Of a DNA stretch of 64,000 nt, positions 1-11,221 are shown piece by piece. This DNA comes from Piper betle (taxonomy: Eukaryota; Streptophyta; Magnoliopsida; Piperales; Piperaceae): positions 1-64,000 of the forward strand of contig JAURVB010006088.1 of NCBI GenBank assembly GCA_033002965.1. Direction: 5' to 3'. Made by a program: the position numbers and the translations under genes. The notes below the pieces were generated by a model, which worked only from the letters and a program-made list of their open reading frames with translations, searched no databases and was not told the origin of the DNA. Each line of letters starts with the position of its first letter. Position 1 is the first letter of the stretch.

Positions 1-21
1 TCCACAGCACTCGTTCCAGAT

Positions 22-600
22 TTGTGTACTGTCAAATTTGAACACAAAGAATGTGTGGCCCAGATCCTGACGGCCATAAAGGGACTGACGCAGGCGTCAG
101 AAAATACAAATTTTGTGGTTCAAAACATTATCCAGCGGTTACAGAGGGTAGCAGGGAATGGAGCCTCAAACTTAGCAGCGGGTCCCAGAATTGCACCAGA
201 CGCTGGTCAGGGGAAGTGCCCAAGGACGGGAGGGCTAGCAGACCAGCCAGGCGAGGGGACCGTCCAAACCCAATACCACAGAAAGTCAACAAGTGCTGCC
301 AGCTGTTGAAGATAGTGACCATTACACTATGGAAAAGTTCAGGAAGAATGAAGCTAAGGTATTTATTGGAGGGATCGATCCAATAAAGGCGGAAACCTGG
401 ATAGACATTACCGAAAAATCCTTGAGACTCTGTCTATACCCCACCCCCATCAAGTGAGGTAGGCAACATGAATGCTTCAGGAGGAAGCATCTTACTGGTG
501 GAAATCCATGGAAAAAACCACATTCCAATGATGCAAGATTTCTTCCATCACGTGGATGGAATTTGTGGCAGCGTTCAATGGAAAATATTTTCTAGAGCCC
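22..600 (+). pseudogene. G1 gag remnant
   Basis: Broken gag spread over several frames. The segment AQILTAIKGLTQASENTN is the counterpart of the G2 gag N-terminus. EKFRKNEAKVFIGGIDPIKAE near 330-400 is the conserved start of the Ty3 gag domain. In other frames the SYWWKSMEK-like and EFVAAFNGKYF-like segments (about 480-590) of the same domain can still be read. Gag normally packages the RNA into virus-like particles; here frameshifts and stops rule out a product. The zinc knuckle and protease that should follow are deleted, and the reading jumps into the start of reverse transcriptase near 600. Confidence 0.75.
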
Positions 601-609
601 ATTGCACAG

Positions 610-1436
610 AAGAAAACACTAGAGTTGCCATTGACCTAGCACCTGGGTAACACCAATTTCTAAAGCACCATACCGCATGGCTCTCAGCAGAACTCCAAGG
701 AGTTAAAGAGTCAACTAGAAGAGTTGTTGCAGGTAGGTTTCATCCGACCAAGTACTTCACCTTGGGGAGCCCCTGTTACTTTTTGTGAAGAAGAAAGATG
801 GATCACTTCGGCTGTGTATTGACTATCGACAACTAAATCAAGTGACAGTCAAGAATCGGTACCCCTTACCGAGGATTGATGACTTGTTTGATCAGCTAAA
901 AACAGCCGGAGTATTTTCGAAGATAGACTTGCGGTCTGGTTATCACCAGTTGCGAGTAAAGGAGTCAGATATACAGAAAACGGCTTTCCAAACTCGGTAT
1001 GGACATTATGAATTTCTGGTCATGCCTTTTGGTCTAACAAATGCACCAGCGGCCTTTATGTCACTCATGAACGGAATGTTCCACGCATACTTGGACAAGT
1101 TTATTATCGTGTTTGCGGGACGACATTCCGGTCTATTCAAATAATGAAGAAGAGCATGTGAAGCACCTGTCCATGACTCTTCAAGTTCTGAGCGAAAATC
1201 AACTGTTCACCAAGTTCTCAAAGTGTGACTTCTGGTTGAAGTAGGTAAACTTCCTAGGTCATATTATCTCAAAGGCCGGAGTTGCAGTGGATCCATAGAA
1301 AGTGAAAGCAGTCACTGATTGGCTACAACCCAAGTCAGTCCCTGACCATCGAAGCTTTCTTGGTTTAGCAGGTTACTACAGGAAATTCATTAAATACTTC
1401 TCCTTAGTAGCTTTCTTGGTTTAGCTGGGTTGAAGG
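610..1436 (+). pseudogene. G1 reverse transcriptase remnant (Ty3/gypsy pol)
   Basis: The longest open part is 785-1144, with recognisable reverse transcriptase blocks: [39 protein letters not shown] and [15 protein letters not shown]. The catalytic YVDD-type box is destroyed by one extra G near 1117, which changes FVDDILVYS into a frameshifted reading. Further stops follow at about 1240 and 1297. The last recognisable motif is [11 protein letters not shown] at 1360-1390, after which the sequence passes into LTR DNA. This is a dead copy, about 85-90% similar in DNA to the G2 pol on the opposite strand (estimate by eye). Confidence 0.85.
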
Positions 1437-2993
1437 GATGGCTCGCCTGGAGCCTTGCTTTCCGATTGGTGGCGGAATTGCACCAGTGCAAGTGGGCGGA
1501 GCTTGCGGGTGGGGACGAAGGTGGTGGCGTTCCTCTGGAAGAAACGTTGTAGTGGAAGATCCAGAGGGTAGACGCCGGTTGTTCTTCGTCGACAGCACCA
1601 GGGGTTTCACTACAGCAGTTCCTTGCCGCCGGCACAACCCATCGCGAATGACCTTCTCTGCCGGAATTCATGGCGGTGACGTGCAGGCGTGCGGAAGAAC
1701 GACTCTCTACTCCCTGCGACGTCCAAAGGTGGCTGATCTTCCTGTTTTGATGCCGGCCTGAGGGGGCTGAACCTCTGAATGGTAGCAAGGTGCAAGAAAG
1801 TGGTCATCTTGAGGTTGGAGAAGAAGGACATGACCTGTTGTTGTGCCAAAGACGAAGGTAGGAGAAGAAGAACGCTGGGAAGAAGAAGTATATGATCTAT
1901 GAATTCATGCTTGACTCGACTATGGCTCGAGTTAAAAAAATAATACTAACTTGTAATAAATCCTTGAAAAATTATTGTTCTAATGGGTTATGGGTTAAGG
2001 TTGCTAAACTAATAAATTATTGTATGAAATTACCATAAATAATAAAATATGGTAATGATAAACGGTCGATAATTAATCGGTGTACTACAAACGATTATAG
2101 GGAATCACAAGCGTTGAACCTAAATAACATAATGAATATAAATAAGGTTCGAACCTTAATTGAGTTGAATAATTTAAAATAATTGTATTAGTAATATCTT
2201 TGAATTAGGATAATACAAATCGTTATAAATAATTTAATTGAACAACTTAATTAATTAAATTACTATTAATAATGATAGAGATTAAAAAATAAAACTATAA
2301 ATTAAATCGTCAAGACTGTGGTTAAGTAATTATCATCTCAAAGGAAAATATACTAATAATAGTATTTAAATACTTAATAATTATTTTATCATTAGTGAAG
2401 TGTGAATTATGATTTATATAATTAATTTAAAATGCAAAGTGAGGACTTAAATGATTATGTCACATGAATAATTTAATATTTAAGATTGTTGAATGTTGCA
2501 TGTTTTATGTTGGCGAATTTTATTAAGGATAGATATTAGTCATTTAGTTGCATAGGCTCATAACAATTAAAAGTCTCGTGAAATGATAATAGGGATTATA
2601 TTGACTTGTTTCATTTAATTATGTGGCTTAGTAGTTTTATCACTAACGAGGAATTTCCTCTGCAGGTGAACATCTTTGGATTGAAGGATAAAAGTGTGGT
2701 TGGTGTTTCTTTTATCAACCAAGGTTTGGTGATTTGATACTAAATTGGACTTCCCTTTTTATTTTCTTGTGTTATAAATGTAGCTATGAGAAATGGTCCG
2801 AGACTGTGGGACTTTGAGTTAGTTTATTTTATGCATTGTCACATGCTATCAGAACATGTTTTATTTTTATGATTTGTAAATTCTATACTTATTGTTGTAT
2901 AAGAATTCCTGTTCTTGATTCATGTTCTTGAAGTTATGTTTGCGTCAATTATATTTTAAGTAACTCCCGGGCCGGTTCGGGCAGGTCGTTACA
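1434..2993 (+). repeat. G1 3' LTR, 5'-truncated
   Basis: The sequence is the inverse counterpart of 14470-16700. It starts in the GC-richer middle of the LTR (GAAGGGATGGCTCGCC, also present inverted near 16690), continues through the AT-rich part and ends GTCGTTACA. At 2641-2665 it carries CACTAAC followed by CTCTGCAG|GTGAA, which looks like a branch point and a 3' splice site; the same feature is in G2. ORFs of about 100 codons starting at the shared MAR do not conserve protein sequence between G1 and G2 and are not annotated as genes. Confidence 0.8.
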
Positions 2994-3328
2994 AGTGGTG
3001 ACTTTAAAAATGCTAATGATCACTCTCAACTACAAAAGAGGTGCACCCTTGCTATAGTTTTGAGGTTGCATGTTATGACATGAACACTTTTCTTATTACT
3101 TAGTTCAAGTCATTTGTAACATTTCTTAATTTTTTACATGCAGATGTATGCAAATATTTTAAACAATGGTCGTGGTTACTTGTTCCACATACCCGACATG
3201 TGCAAGAAAATTATAAAATAATTAAACACAACATCATTGGATGCTACGACATCAAACCCTAACACTTGCTACAGCATCAAGCGGTGTGAACCGTATGCTC
3301 CTCTTAGCCACGTTTCTTTATCACACAT

Positions 3329-3373
3329 AGACACAGACACACACACAGACACACACACACACACACACACACA
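3329..3373. repeat. (AC)n microsatellite
   Basis: About 22 interrupted AC dinucleotides within the element A 3' LTR. The 5' LTR copy near 23695 has only a few, so it expanded after the element inserted. Confidence 0.9.
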
Positions 3374-3702
3374 TCTATAACAAATATGTTTTGCGTACTT
3401 GGTAAGCTCCTCATCGTGTTCTAGGACTTTGAAGCTTATATCCTATAGACGATGGTTAGAGTGCCCCAAAGTGTGTCTGCCCACAATAATAATGTAATGA
3501 TATATAAAACACACATGCACAACAACAATCAATTAAGTTATCCCGAATCATACAAGTTCATATAACTTCTTCACTTATTCCATAACAAACTACATCTCAA
3601 TTTCATATTACAACAATTCGGTAATTAACACAAATACAACATGAAATACCATGTCATGAGCCTTTGGATCTGTCTGCCTACACCAATCAAAAGACTAATC
3701 AC

Positions 3703-6107
3703 CTACATATATAAGAGAAAAATGTCATTAATTAAGGAATTGATTACTAGTCCTATACAGACTAGGAATATAGCATTAGTGGCAAATGAGTATCTAAACA
3801 CCCACAAAAAAGTTATAGAAACTTCAAGAATCATACAGGGTGGTAAGCGAAGGCCGATGCGGCCACATATCATACCATAATTGCCTACAAAGCAACATCT
3901 TACATAGATATAAACATTCATATATTGCTTATGCCGTCACATCTTCTATATATCATCAGCCATAGTACCCATGTGGCTCAGAACAAAAGAGCTACAATTT
4001 CTAGAAATGTACTGAATTTGTAGTACCCTACATATATTGCACCACTTAAGGGTAGAAGGGGTACTAGTGCAATCTGCATATCTCCATATCTCCATACCTC
4101 TCACTCTCTTATTCGTGAAATCAGTAAAAATATGCATACTTATATAATAGATATAGGGAAGAGGTTTGTGTCATACATTATTAGAACTTCAGTTTGAAGA
4201 CCAACAAGGGATCTCATCCTTGTAGTTCTATTAAACTTATGATAAAATGCGACTAAATGACCCGATATCAGAGGGATCCGAAAAAATGACACTGACACAG
4301 TCATATCGCTTAAAACGTGATTAAACATGACAATCAAGAGCCAAACATAAGGGTGGAGCAAAAGAGTCCTATAGACCTAGATTAGTGGAGTCCTGTATTC
4401 TAAATCGATGAGCTCAACCTGCGTAAACTAACAAGGGATGGAATCTGAATCATAATTGGATCACACCAGCACACAAGATAAGGCAAAGCCTCCACATATG
4501 CTCAACATGCAAAACTTAATTAACTTACTTATTTCTCTTAGTGTTGGGTTAAACCTTATTATGTAGTTTAATTTAAGATTTGGGGTTACAATTCTACCTA
4601 GTGAATGATTTTGCACTTAGGGTTTTATCGTCAGTCTTAACCGGACGATTTTTCAGATAGAAAAAATGGTATCCGATTAAGCTAAAATTTGACCCTTAGT
4701 TCTAGACACCCTAAGTGTTTGTAATAAATATTAACAAGTGATAATTTATGGATTATCATGTTGATTGAGGCTGATCAAAGTCGGATTAATGTACTATGAA
4801 CAACCCCCATTACTGGTGAGAAAATTCAAAATTTTGGCCCACGACCCTAAGAAGTCCAAATGGGCTTGGGTCTATTGGAATAGTTAGATGACACTTGGAA
4901 GTTTAACCTATTGAGATTTTAGGTCCAATTTCCTTGTAATCGGACCTAGGTGAATTTTCTAATCTAGATTACTGATTCAACGAATATCAGAATTAATCTG
5001 ACTCTAGTAGAATTAGAAATTTCTACCTAATTACTTGCTTACCCGAATACTCTAAAAATGTACAGAGAGATTATTAGGATGTCTATTTCTCTTAGTAATC
5101 TATTTCAATATTTTTATACTACTTTATCTATTTTTAACAAATTTTCTAATTGGTTTCACAGAAACAGGATTATAAATCCAATTCGTGTGTACTCCAAAGT
5201 ACAAGCCCATTTATCCATTAGAATGAATTTTTTTAACTCCAAAGTTTACACTTTTTTAGTATACAATTAGGTGGTTGTGGGATAATTTATATGGATTTTT
5301 ATGTAGTCTTATAGTTGACCTGGCACCCAGATCAACACAAATATAGACAAACACAGCAGAAACGGAACATGTACACACTATGGTTTAACAATTTTGTTTA
5401 GGCCTTAATTAAGGTCATTTTAGTTTGAAAATTTTATGAGATGATTTTAAAATCAAGCATAATGGATGAGTATCAAGTAGATTATGAAATAAAAACCACA
5501 AGAGGGTGTAAAAATTTGGTAGATGGATGATTGGGTCACCGAAACATTAAAAGCTGCCACCTTTTGTCCGATTTTAGACCTTTTCATGAACATCCATGCC
5601 AAATCAGTAGATATACTCAACATATAACTTGTAGATATATTTAGTTTGACAAAAAACATACCAAGATCATACAAATTAAACATCTAAAATATAAGTCATG
5701 AATTTTATGCCAAACGAGTGCAAATCTAGACACACTGATGATACACAAATCAGAACTATTAATCTAGAAAATAAAATGACATGAAACCACCTCTCATTAA
5801 TTTTTAACGGACATATATACATGTGAAAAATACTATAAAAATACAAACAACTACATCAATTGGCAAACAACAAGAGAACTTCTGAACTAGAACTAAAAAA
5901 GGGAAGAAACATACCACAAATTAGCCAAGGGGAGGTCACTTGGAATTTTCCCAGTCTAGGTCCTTCAACCCTTCGACAAAACACCTAGTAATGCTTAATA
6001 AGGTTGAGAGGAAGTGTAAAGAGGGATTAAATGGTTGAGAGGACGTTGGGGGTGAGTGGAGTGGTTGGGTTGGAGTGAAAAGTTGAGGATGAGGGTATGG
6101 TTTTATA
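3703..6107 (-). promoter_or_regulatory. Candidate LTR promoter, leader exon and leader intron (element A 3' LTR)
   Basis: In LTR sense there is a TATAAAACC box at 6107-6101. A leader of about 150 nt follows and ends at 5915 with a GTG|GTATGT donor. After 2212 bp there is an acceptor ATATATGTAG|GT whose AG is at 3704-3703, preceded by a branch-like element and a T-rich stretch. The 5' LTR of the same element keeps the arrangement: TATA at 33954-33962, donor AAAG|GTATGT at 33767/33766, acceptor AG at 24036-24035, with inserts between. Splicing is inferred from sequence only. Confidence 0.5.
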
Positions 6108-8200
6108 AAAAAAGGAGGGTGGTTGGCTAGGTGATGTCATAGGCATGAGTGCCACACCTAAAGAGGTGTGTTGGGATTTGAATTTTGAAAAGAAGAAGAA
6201 GGAAATGATTTGGTGGTTTATAAAATAAATAAATAAATATAACATGAAAATTTTTTCCCAAAATAAGGGCAAGTCATGAGCATAAGGGCACTTTGATAGC
6301 GTCTTGGCATCCGTGGTCTGAACTTGGATGTCAAATTCAATCTTTGTCTTGGTGTGAGGGCACTGGCATGATGCCTTTTGTGTCCAGTTCTCATTTGCAT
6401 CATTTTAGGTTTTTCCACTGGAACCATGTAAAACAAACACGACCACAACGGACGAAAAGTGGCTACACATGCGGGGACTTGGTCCTAATGTCTAATTAGA
6501 CTCGTCTCGTCTGAACCAATCATAAAAAAAGGTCGAGCACATAGCGTCTGACGGGAGCAAGAAAGCCAAAGGAGCTAAGGCTAGGGCAACTCATACATAC
6601 TTACATGCCATACATAAATACGCGGCAAAAGGGTCAGGCAAGCAACTTGATATGGGTCATGACTGAACCAAAATTAAAACCATTGGGCGAAAAGCCGAGG
6701 TTTTACAAACTCCCCCACTTAGGAAAATTCTGTCCTCGGAATTAACCTAAAGGGGTTACACATTCTATGGATATAGGTCGTGACCAAATCATACAAATAG
6801 CTACAAACACACATGTGGTGGAAGGAGTTACCATAATATTCTTCTTTGAACGTACTGCCATGGATGACACTATTATCAAGCTGCTCGACTTTCAATACCA
6901 ATGGTACCAAGCATACTGCTAGTGAAACGTACCACCAATGAAATGCACTGCTACTTAACATATCACCATGAAGTCATACTGCTATCAACCATACTACTAT
7001 GGGGCATACCTGTCGAAGATGGACCTGGCATTGACAAAGGCATATATCATACATGTGTCTACATATGTAACTTGAGTACGTAATCATGCTTGCCTTCTCC
7101 ACATGAGGTTGAATTTAGTCCTAGGTGTGCTCATGGAAAGGGTAATCTATCATGTAAAACTTAATAGATGAGATGGTCTGAAGGTCAAGCTGACCTCGTG
7201 ACACATACAGTTGAGTAAAGGGAGACCCTTAAATCATGGTGACATGACTGGCCTCGAAATTGAGACTTGGCCAAGTGTGAAATGTGTGAGATGTGTTAAG
7301 AGGACCTAGAAGGTGCCCACCCTGAGTGGCTATCTAAAAGATATGATCACTATGTCTCTACCTATAGCCACATAGTGAGAGATGCATAAGATAAGATATG
7401 GTGGTATATATAAAACGTAGGAAGGCTGAGTCAATGTCCACATTAAAGTACCATTGTTGCACTTATCGTGGATCTAATCATCATCCTTGGAACTACAACA
7501 TAGGCATCCCAAAGGATGGCTCTGAGGGTTCTAGCGCAATCAGTAAACAGTAGACAAGTGTCTTTCGATCGAGTACCAGGTACACACGTCCTACTGGATG
7601 GGGATCTCCCACCCCAAAGAACTACTCTTGAACCATGGGTCAACGGGAACCCATTGCGAGGTGCAAGAGTGTCTTACCCTCTCGTCTGTGATTAATGATC
7701 AGTTGTTCTGTATTGATTTGTACTACTTGATCTTGACTCAGTTAGCTACTACCACTGAGGTAGACATGCAAACAGAGCTGCCAAATTGTCGAATGTAGGC
7801 TATAGACAATACAGAGGTGCACACCATGTAACTATATAACACTATTCATCCGTATCTCTAATGCTGGTTGCTGCTGATAAGTCGATGCCGATGCTTTAAA
7901 TCTCTAACGTTGATTTGGCCACTCTAGTCGTCATTTATCGATCTGCCTAGTTACTAATCTCGACACTATCCAACTAGCATGTCTCAAGGCTAATAATCCT
8001 ACTCATCATCCTCGATCATTCTCAAGTTATCAATACGACATTATCCTTACTTCAACTCTATTGTTGGTTGTCTGACCAACCTAGTTCGTCATCTATAACT
8101 CATATCATATCATTTAGCTATATGTGACTATTGTACCCTGTTGTGCAGTTGGACAACTGTCTAACCTAATAGTAACCTCCCGTAGTATATCTGCTTGGAT

Positions 8201-8329
8201 GGTGTTTGTGCTACTCAGTTGGCAGTTGTGTTACTCAGTCGGTGGTTGTGCTATTCAGTTAGTGGTTGTGCTCCTCGGTTGGTGGTTGTGTTACTCGGTT
8301 GGTGGTTGTGCTACTTAGTCGGTGGCTGC
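8201..8329 (-). repeat. 20-bp minisatellite, ~6.5 copies
   Basis: Units fall exactly every 20 bp from 8201: GTGGTTGTGCTACTCAGTTG and variants. In element sense the unit is like CAACTGAGTAGCACAACCAC. A related array with the same 20-bp period occurs in the internal region of B1 (20363-20502). The period is not a multiple of three, so it is unlikely to encode a protein repeat. Confidence 0.9.
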
Positions 8330-8700
8330 ACAAGCTAAAACCTAACAACGAACTACAAAACTCTTCTAGGTCATACACTACCTATCCATCCTATTGGCTC
8401 TAGTCAATGGTAAGTAAGTGATCATATTGGCTGATACCATGTCAATCTAGCCATATACTTGTTTGGTGGTCATGCTCAACTACCTAGATGGCTCACAGCC
8501 GTAACCTCTATAGGGCTATGATGCAATTCTCCTACTCTAATATGTCCTTATCTCTATAGTATGTCTTAACTCTAACTAGTTCCTACGTCTGTTTAATATG
8601 CACAATGGGGTTATATTATAGGCTAGGTAAGACATTCTTCTAAACCTCATAGTCTAAGGAGTGGTTTCTCACATCCTTACTTTTGTGGTGCCTATGACGT

Positions 8701-8798
8701 CTATCCCTCACTCCAATTGGTCTAAACCTCTAGGGTGACTTATTACCCTCTATCCCTCACTTCAACTGGTCTAAACCTCTAGGGTGACCTATTACCCT
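8701..8798. repeat. 49-bp tandem duplication
   Basis: Two adjacent units, 8701-8749 and 8750-8798, both beginning CTATCCCTCACT and ending TTACCCT, differ at about four positions. They lie in the noncoding internal region of element A. Confidence 0.85.
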
Positions 8799-10274
8799 CG
8801 AGTAAAGGTTTGTTTTTAGAGATGCTACTAGGGTCCTATTGTATCTCTAAATGACTCATACGTGAAGGTATTAGGGTGTGATAGAATGAGAACTTGTCTT
8901 GCGGGACCCATAGTATTTACAAAGGCAACTAGTGACTTCTAAAAATTTTCCCTTGATCCGCATCCACAAGGGGTCCAAAATGCTGTTGGCCCTCACTAAA
9001 GGGACAAAATAAATCTATATCACACCAATATGGGTCGTATCTAACGAAGCAATTTCGTGCTTTTACAATTTCTCACAGATGGTGTTACTTAGTGGGATGA
9101 GTCACACTCTTGTAACGCTCCCAACTCAATTTTTCTGATCCTGTAATGCTATGCATAATAAATGGTAAATTATAATGTTGACTACGACGTAGGTGACATT
9201 GCCAATTGTAATCGTAACAACAGTGCACCAGCACAGCTAGCTGTATGACTCTCCTTTTGGAAGTAGTCACTCATCTACTCGCCACTCATGTTATCTATTC
9301 TGCACTTAGTGATGAAAATTTGTCCAAAGGGACATACTTGCATCTTTAATATCAATATATAAAAGGTGTGGTGTTTTCAACAATCTCCCATTTTGCTGAG
9401 ATGGGGTCTGGGATGGTTGGGTCTGCTAGGTAATATTAGTTTCATATGCTATCTACTCATACTTACTTATTTCCTCACCATAGCCATCTGACTGTAATAT
9501 CGTTCTTATACTTACTAAAATTCTCACATATTCAGGATGCTCCTGATCAAACCATTGTGATTGACTATGCTCAACGGTCAAGAATTCCATTAACTAACTT
9601 CATCCATATACTATGGGCCTACTAGGTGTATACCCACATTCATGAACTTTTGAAACTATCATACACATCTATATCCAGGTGCTCTTTGGTTGATCTACCT
9701 TTCTTGGTCTTTGAGCAAAGCTAGCCATAATGGTGTCCATACGAAATGGGCGTACTAGTCATGTGGTCTGCATCTTAGGGTTTCTAGAGGCCTACTACCT
9801 CGGTTCTATAGGTACATATCTACTTCCATACTTGGGTTCAAATATCTATACCTATTCTATACTCGATATTTTCTCTTTTGCCCTGATGGGCAATGCCATC
9901 ATTTTTAATTAATTATATTATCGTACAAGTCAGATAAGACCAAACATAAACTTGTTAACTATATCCTCTTATCAAAAACCATAATCCTAATATCCATATG
10001 TAAGTTCTCTTCCAGATCAAAATAAAGAAAGGTAGAAAAAGAAAAGGGATGTTTGAAGGGGGTAAAGATAGAAAGGATAAGGGAGAAAGAGGAGAAGAGA
10101 GGAAAAGGCTGGATGATTGGGGTTTGGGATTTTCACTCTATCATTCTTTATATGGTGTAGCAAGAACTTATTTACTTCCATCGTATTTTAGTCGGCCTTC
10201 AGCACCACTCTAGGTGCGTTCAAAATTTTTTATTATTAGGACAAAGCTAGTCTCTTCTATATTCATAACGTAAT

Positions 10275-10732
10275 TGTTGGGCCCTTTGGACCCCCACAAG
10301 GGACTTGCAATAGGTGTTACAGGCCTCTCTTAATTTAAAAGCTAGCTTAGGGAATAAGGCTTTCCCATTAGCCTATATACAAGTCACCAACACCTTCTAA
10401 GACTGATGTGAAATAAACCCAACAACTCCCCTTCACACATTGGGCGATCCCAAAATCATCATTGTCTGACAATCTCACTTTCATCAGACAGCACCCACCT
10501 CACAAATTCCCCTTAAATCATCAGGTGGAAGCCATGAAGGAGAAATCACAATCAGCTTAGGCAAACCAGGCTCTGATACCAATGTTGGGCCATTTTGGCC
10601 CCCAAAAGGGACTTGCAATAGATGTCATTGGCCTCTCTTAATCTAAAAGCTAGCTTAGGGAATAAAGCTTTCCCATTAACCTATATACAAGTCACTAACA
10701 CCCTCTATGACTGATGTGGGATAAACCCAATA
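10275..10732 (-). mobile_element. TRIM-1: complete small non-autonomous LTR element
   Basis: This 458-bp element has two direct repeats of 150 bp, 10275-10424 and 10583-10732. The ends are TGTTGGG and CCCAACA (CCCAATA in one copy). On the minus strand the primer-binding site TTGGTATCAGAGCC adjoins the 5' (right) LTR at 10569-10582. A polypurine tract like GAAGGGGAG adjoins the 3' (left) LTR at 10425-10433. The flanks GTAAT (10270-10274) and GTAAC (10733-10737) form a TSD with one mismatch. There is no coding capacity, as expected for terminal-repeat retrotransposons in miniature, which depend on proteins from other elements. Confidence 0.9.
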
Positions 10733-11028
10733 GTAACTTTAATTCGAGTCAAGTTGTTCTCTATGTAAGAGTCCAATCTCATCTATGCCATTCATACTCG
10801 TCCTCATACAGCAGCACAGCACAACAACAAATAAAAGCTTATAAATAGGAAGCAAAATATACCTGTCAACAAGGTTGTAGATCGGCTCATGTGGGGTATC
10901 ACAATGCATCATAACCATACGTAAACATATACACTCATACATTCATCAACATACAATTATACTAAACAACATACACATACATACAAAACACATTTCGAAG
11001 GTTCTCTGTCTTAATAGTCCAAGAAATT

Positions 11029-11041
11029 GACTCTGATACCA
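11029..11041 (-). other. Element A primer-binding site
   Basis: The minus strand reads TGGTATCAGAGTC, complementary to the 3' end of plant initiator tRNA-Met apart from the last bases. It lies three bases after the LTR end at 11045. It fixes the orientation of element A and shows that 11045 onward is the 5' LTR. Confidence 0.85.
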
Positions 11042-11044
11042 AGT

Positions 11045-11221
11045 TGCAACACCCTATTTTTCGACCTAAGAGTGGACCAAAGTACAATGTTTTGAATTGG
11101 AAAACTATTCCTTGGACTACTCACATGCAAACTTTACGGAAGAAGATCTCAACCCTCGAGGAGGCTTAAGACAGGCAACCTTATAGGGTTTAATGACATA
11201 TGCATGTTGATTCATACTAGC
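11045..11221 (-). repeat. Element A 5' LTR, piece 1 (3' terminus of the LTR)
   Basis: It starts TGCAACACCC on the plus strand (minus-sense LTR end) and matches the inverse of 37330-37527. It ends ...CATACTAGC at 11221, where B1 is inserted. The LTR continues at 23276 with ATAGAGAGAC, as it does uninterrupted in the related copy near 37345. CTAGC (11217-11221) is the left TSD of B1. Confidence 0.85.

Larger units (their letters stand above)
1..2993 (+). mobile_element. G1: truncated Ty3/gypsy LTR retrotransposon inserted in the 3' LTR of element A
   Basis: The window opens inside this element. Gag and reverse transcriptase remnants (22-1436) are followed directly by LTR sequence ending in GTCGTTACA at 2993. 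The LTR matches, in inverse orientation, the G2 LTR at 14470-17227. The next bases, AGTGG, are the likely TSD, and the downstream sequence is the middle of the element A LTR, so G1 jumped into A. RNase H, integrase and the first part of the 3' LTR have been lost at the join near 1434. The reverse transcriptase resembles the Tekay/Del-type chromovirus group by eye; this was not checked by a search. Confidence 0.85.
2994..6707 (-). repeat. Element A 3' LTR (missing its last ~250 bp)
   Basis: Minus-strand LTR beginning TGTAAAACC at 6707. The end is cut off by the insertion of G1. Landmarks in LTR sense are a TATA box (TATAAAACC, 6101-6107), a short pyrimidine-rich leader, a donor-like TTGTG|GTATGTTTC at 5915/5914, and an acceptor-like ATATATGTAG|GT at 3703-3704. 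Matching landmarks occur at similar spacing in the related LTR E. An (AC)n microsatellite lies at about 3329-3373. No protein-coding potential is evident; short ORFs here are not conserved in the sister LTRs. Confidence 0.8.
6708..11044 (-). mobile_element. Element A internal region, no recognisable coding
   Basis: This 4.3 kb lies between the purine-rich tract next to the 3' LTR and the primer-binding site next to the 5' LTR. The longest ORFs are under 85 codons and none shows gag or pol motifs. The last bases before the 3' LTR, in sense, can be read as an ending like PRTEFS before a stop and the purine tract, which recalls the end of a gypsy pol, but this is weak. The region contains a 20-bp minisatellite (8201-8329), a 49-bp duplication (8701-8798) and a TRIM insertion (10275-10732). 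Confidence 0.65.
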
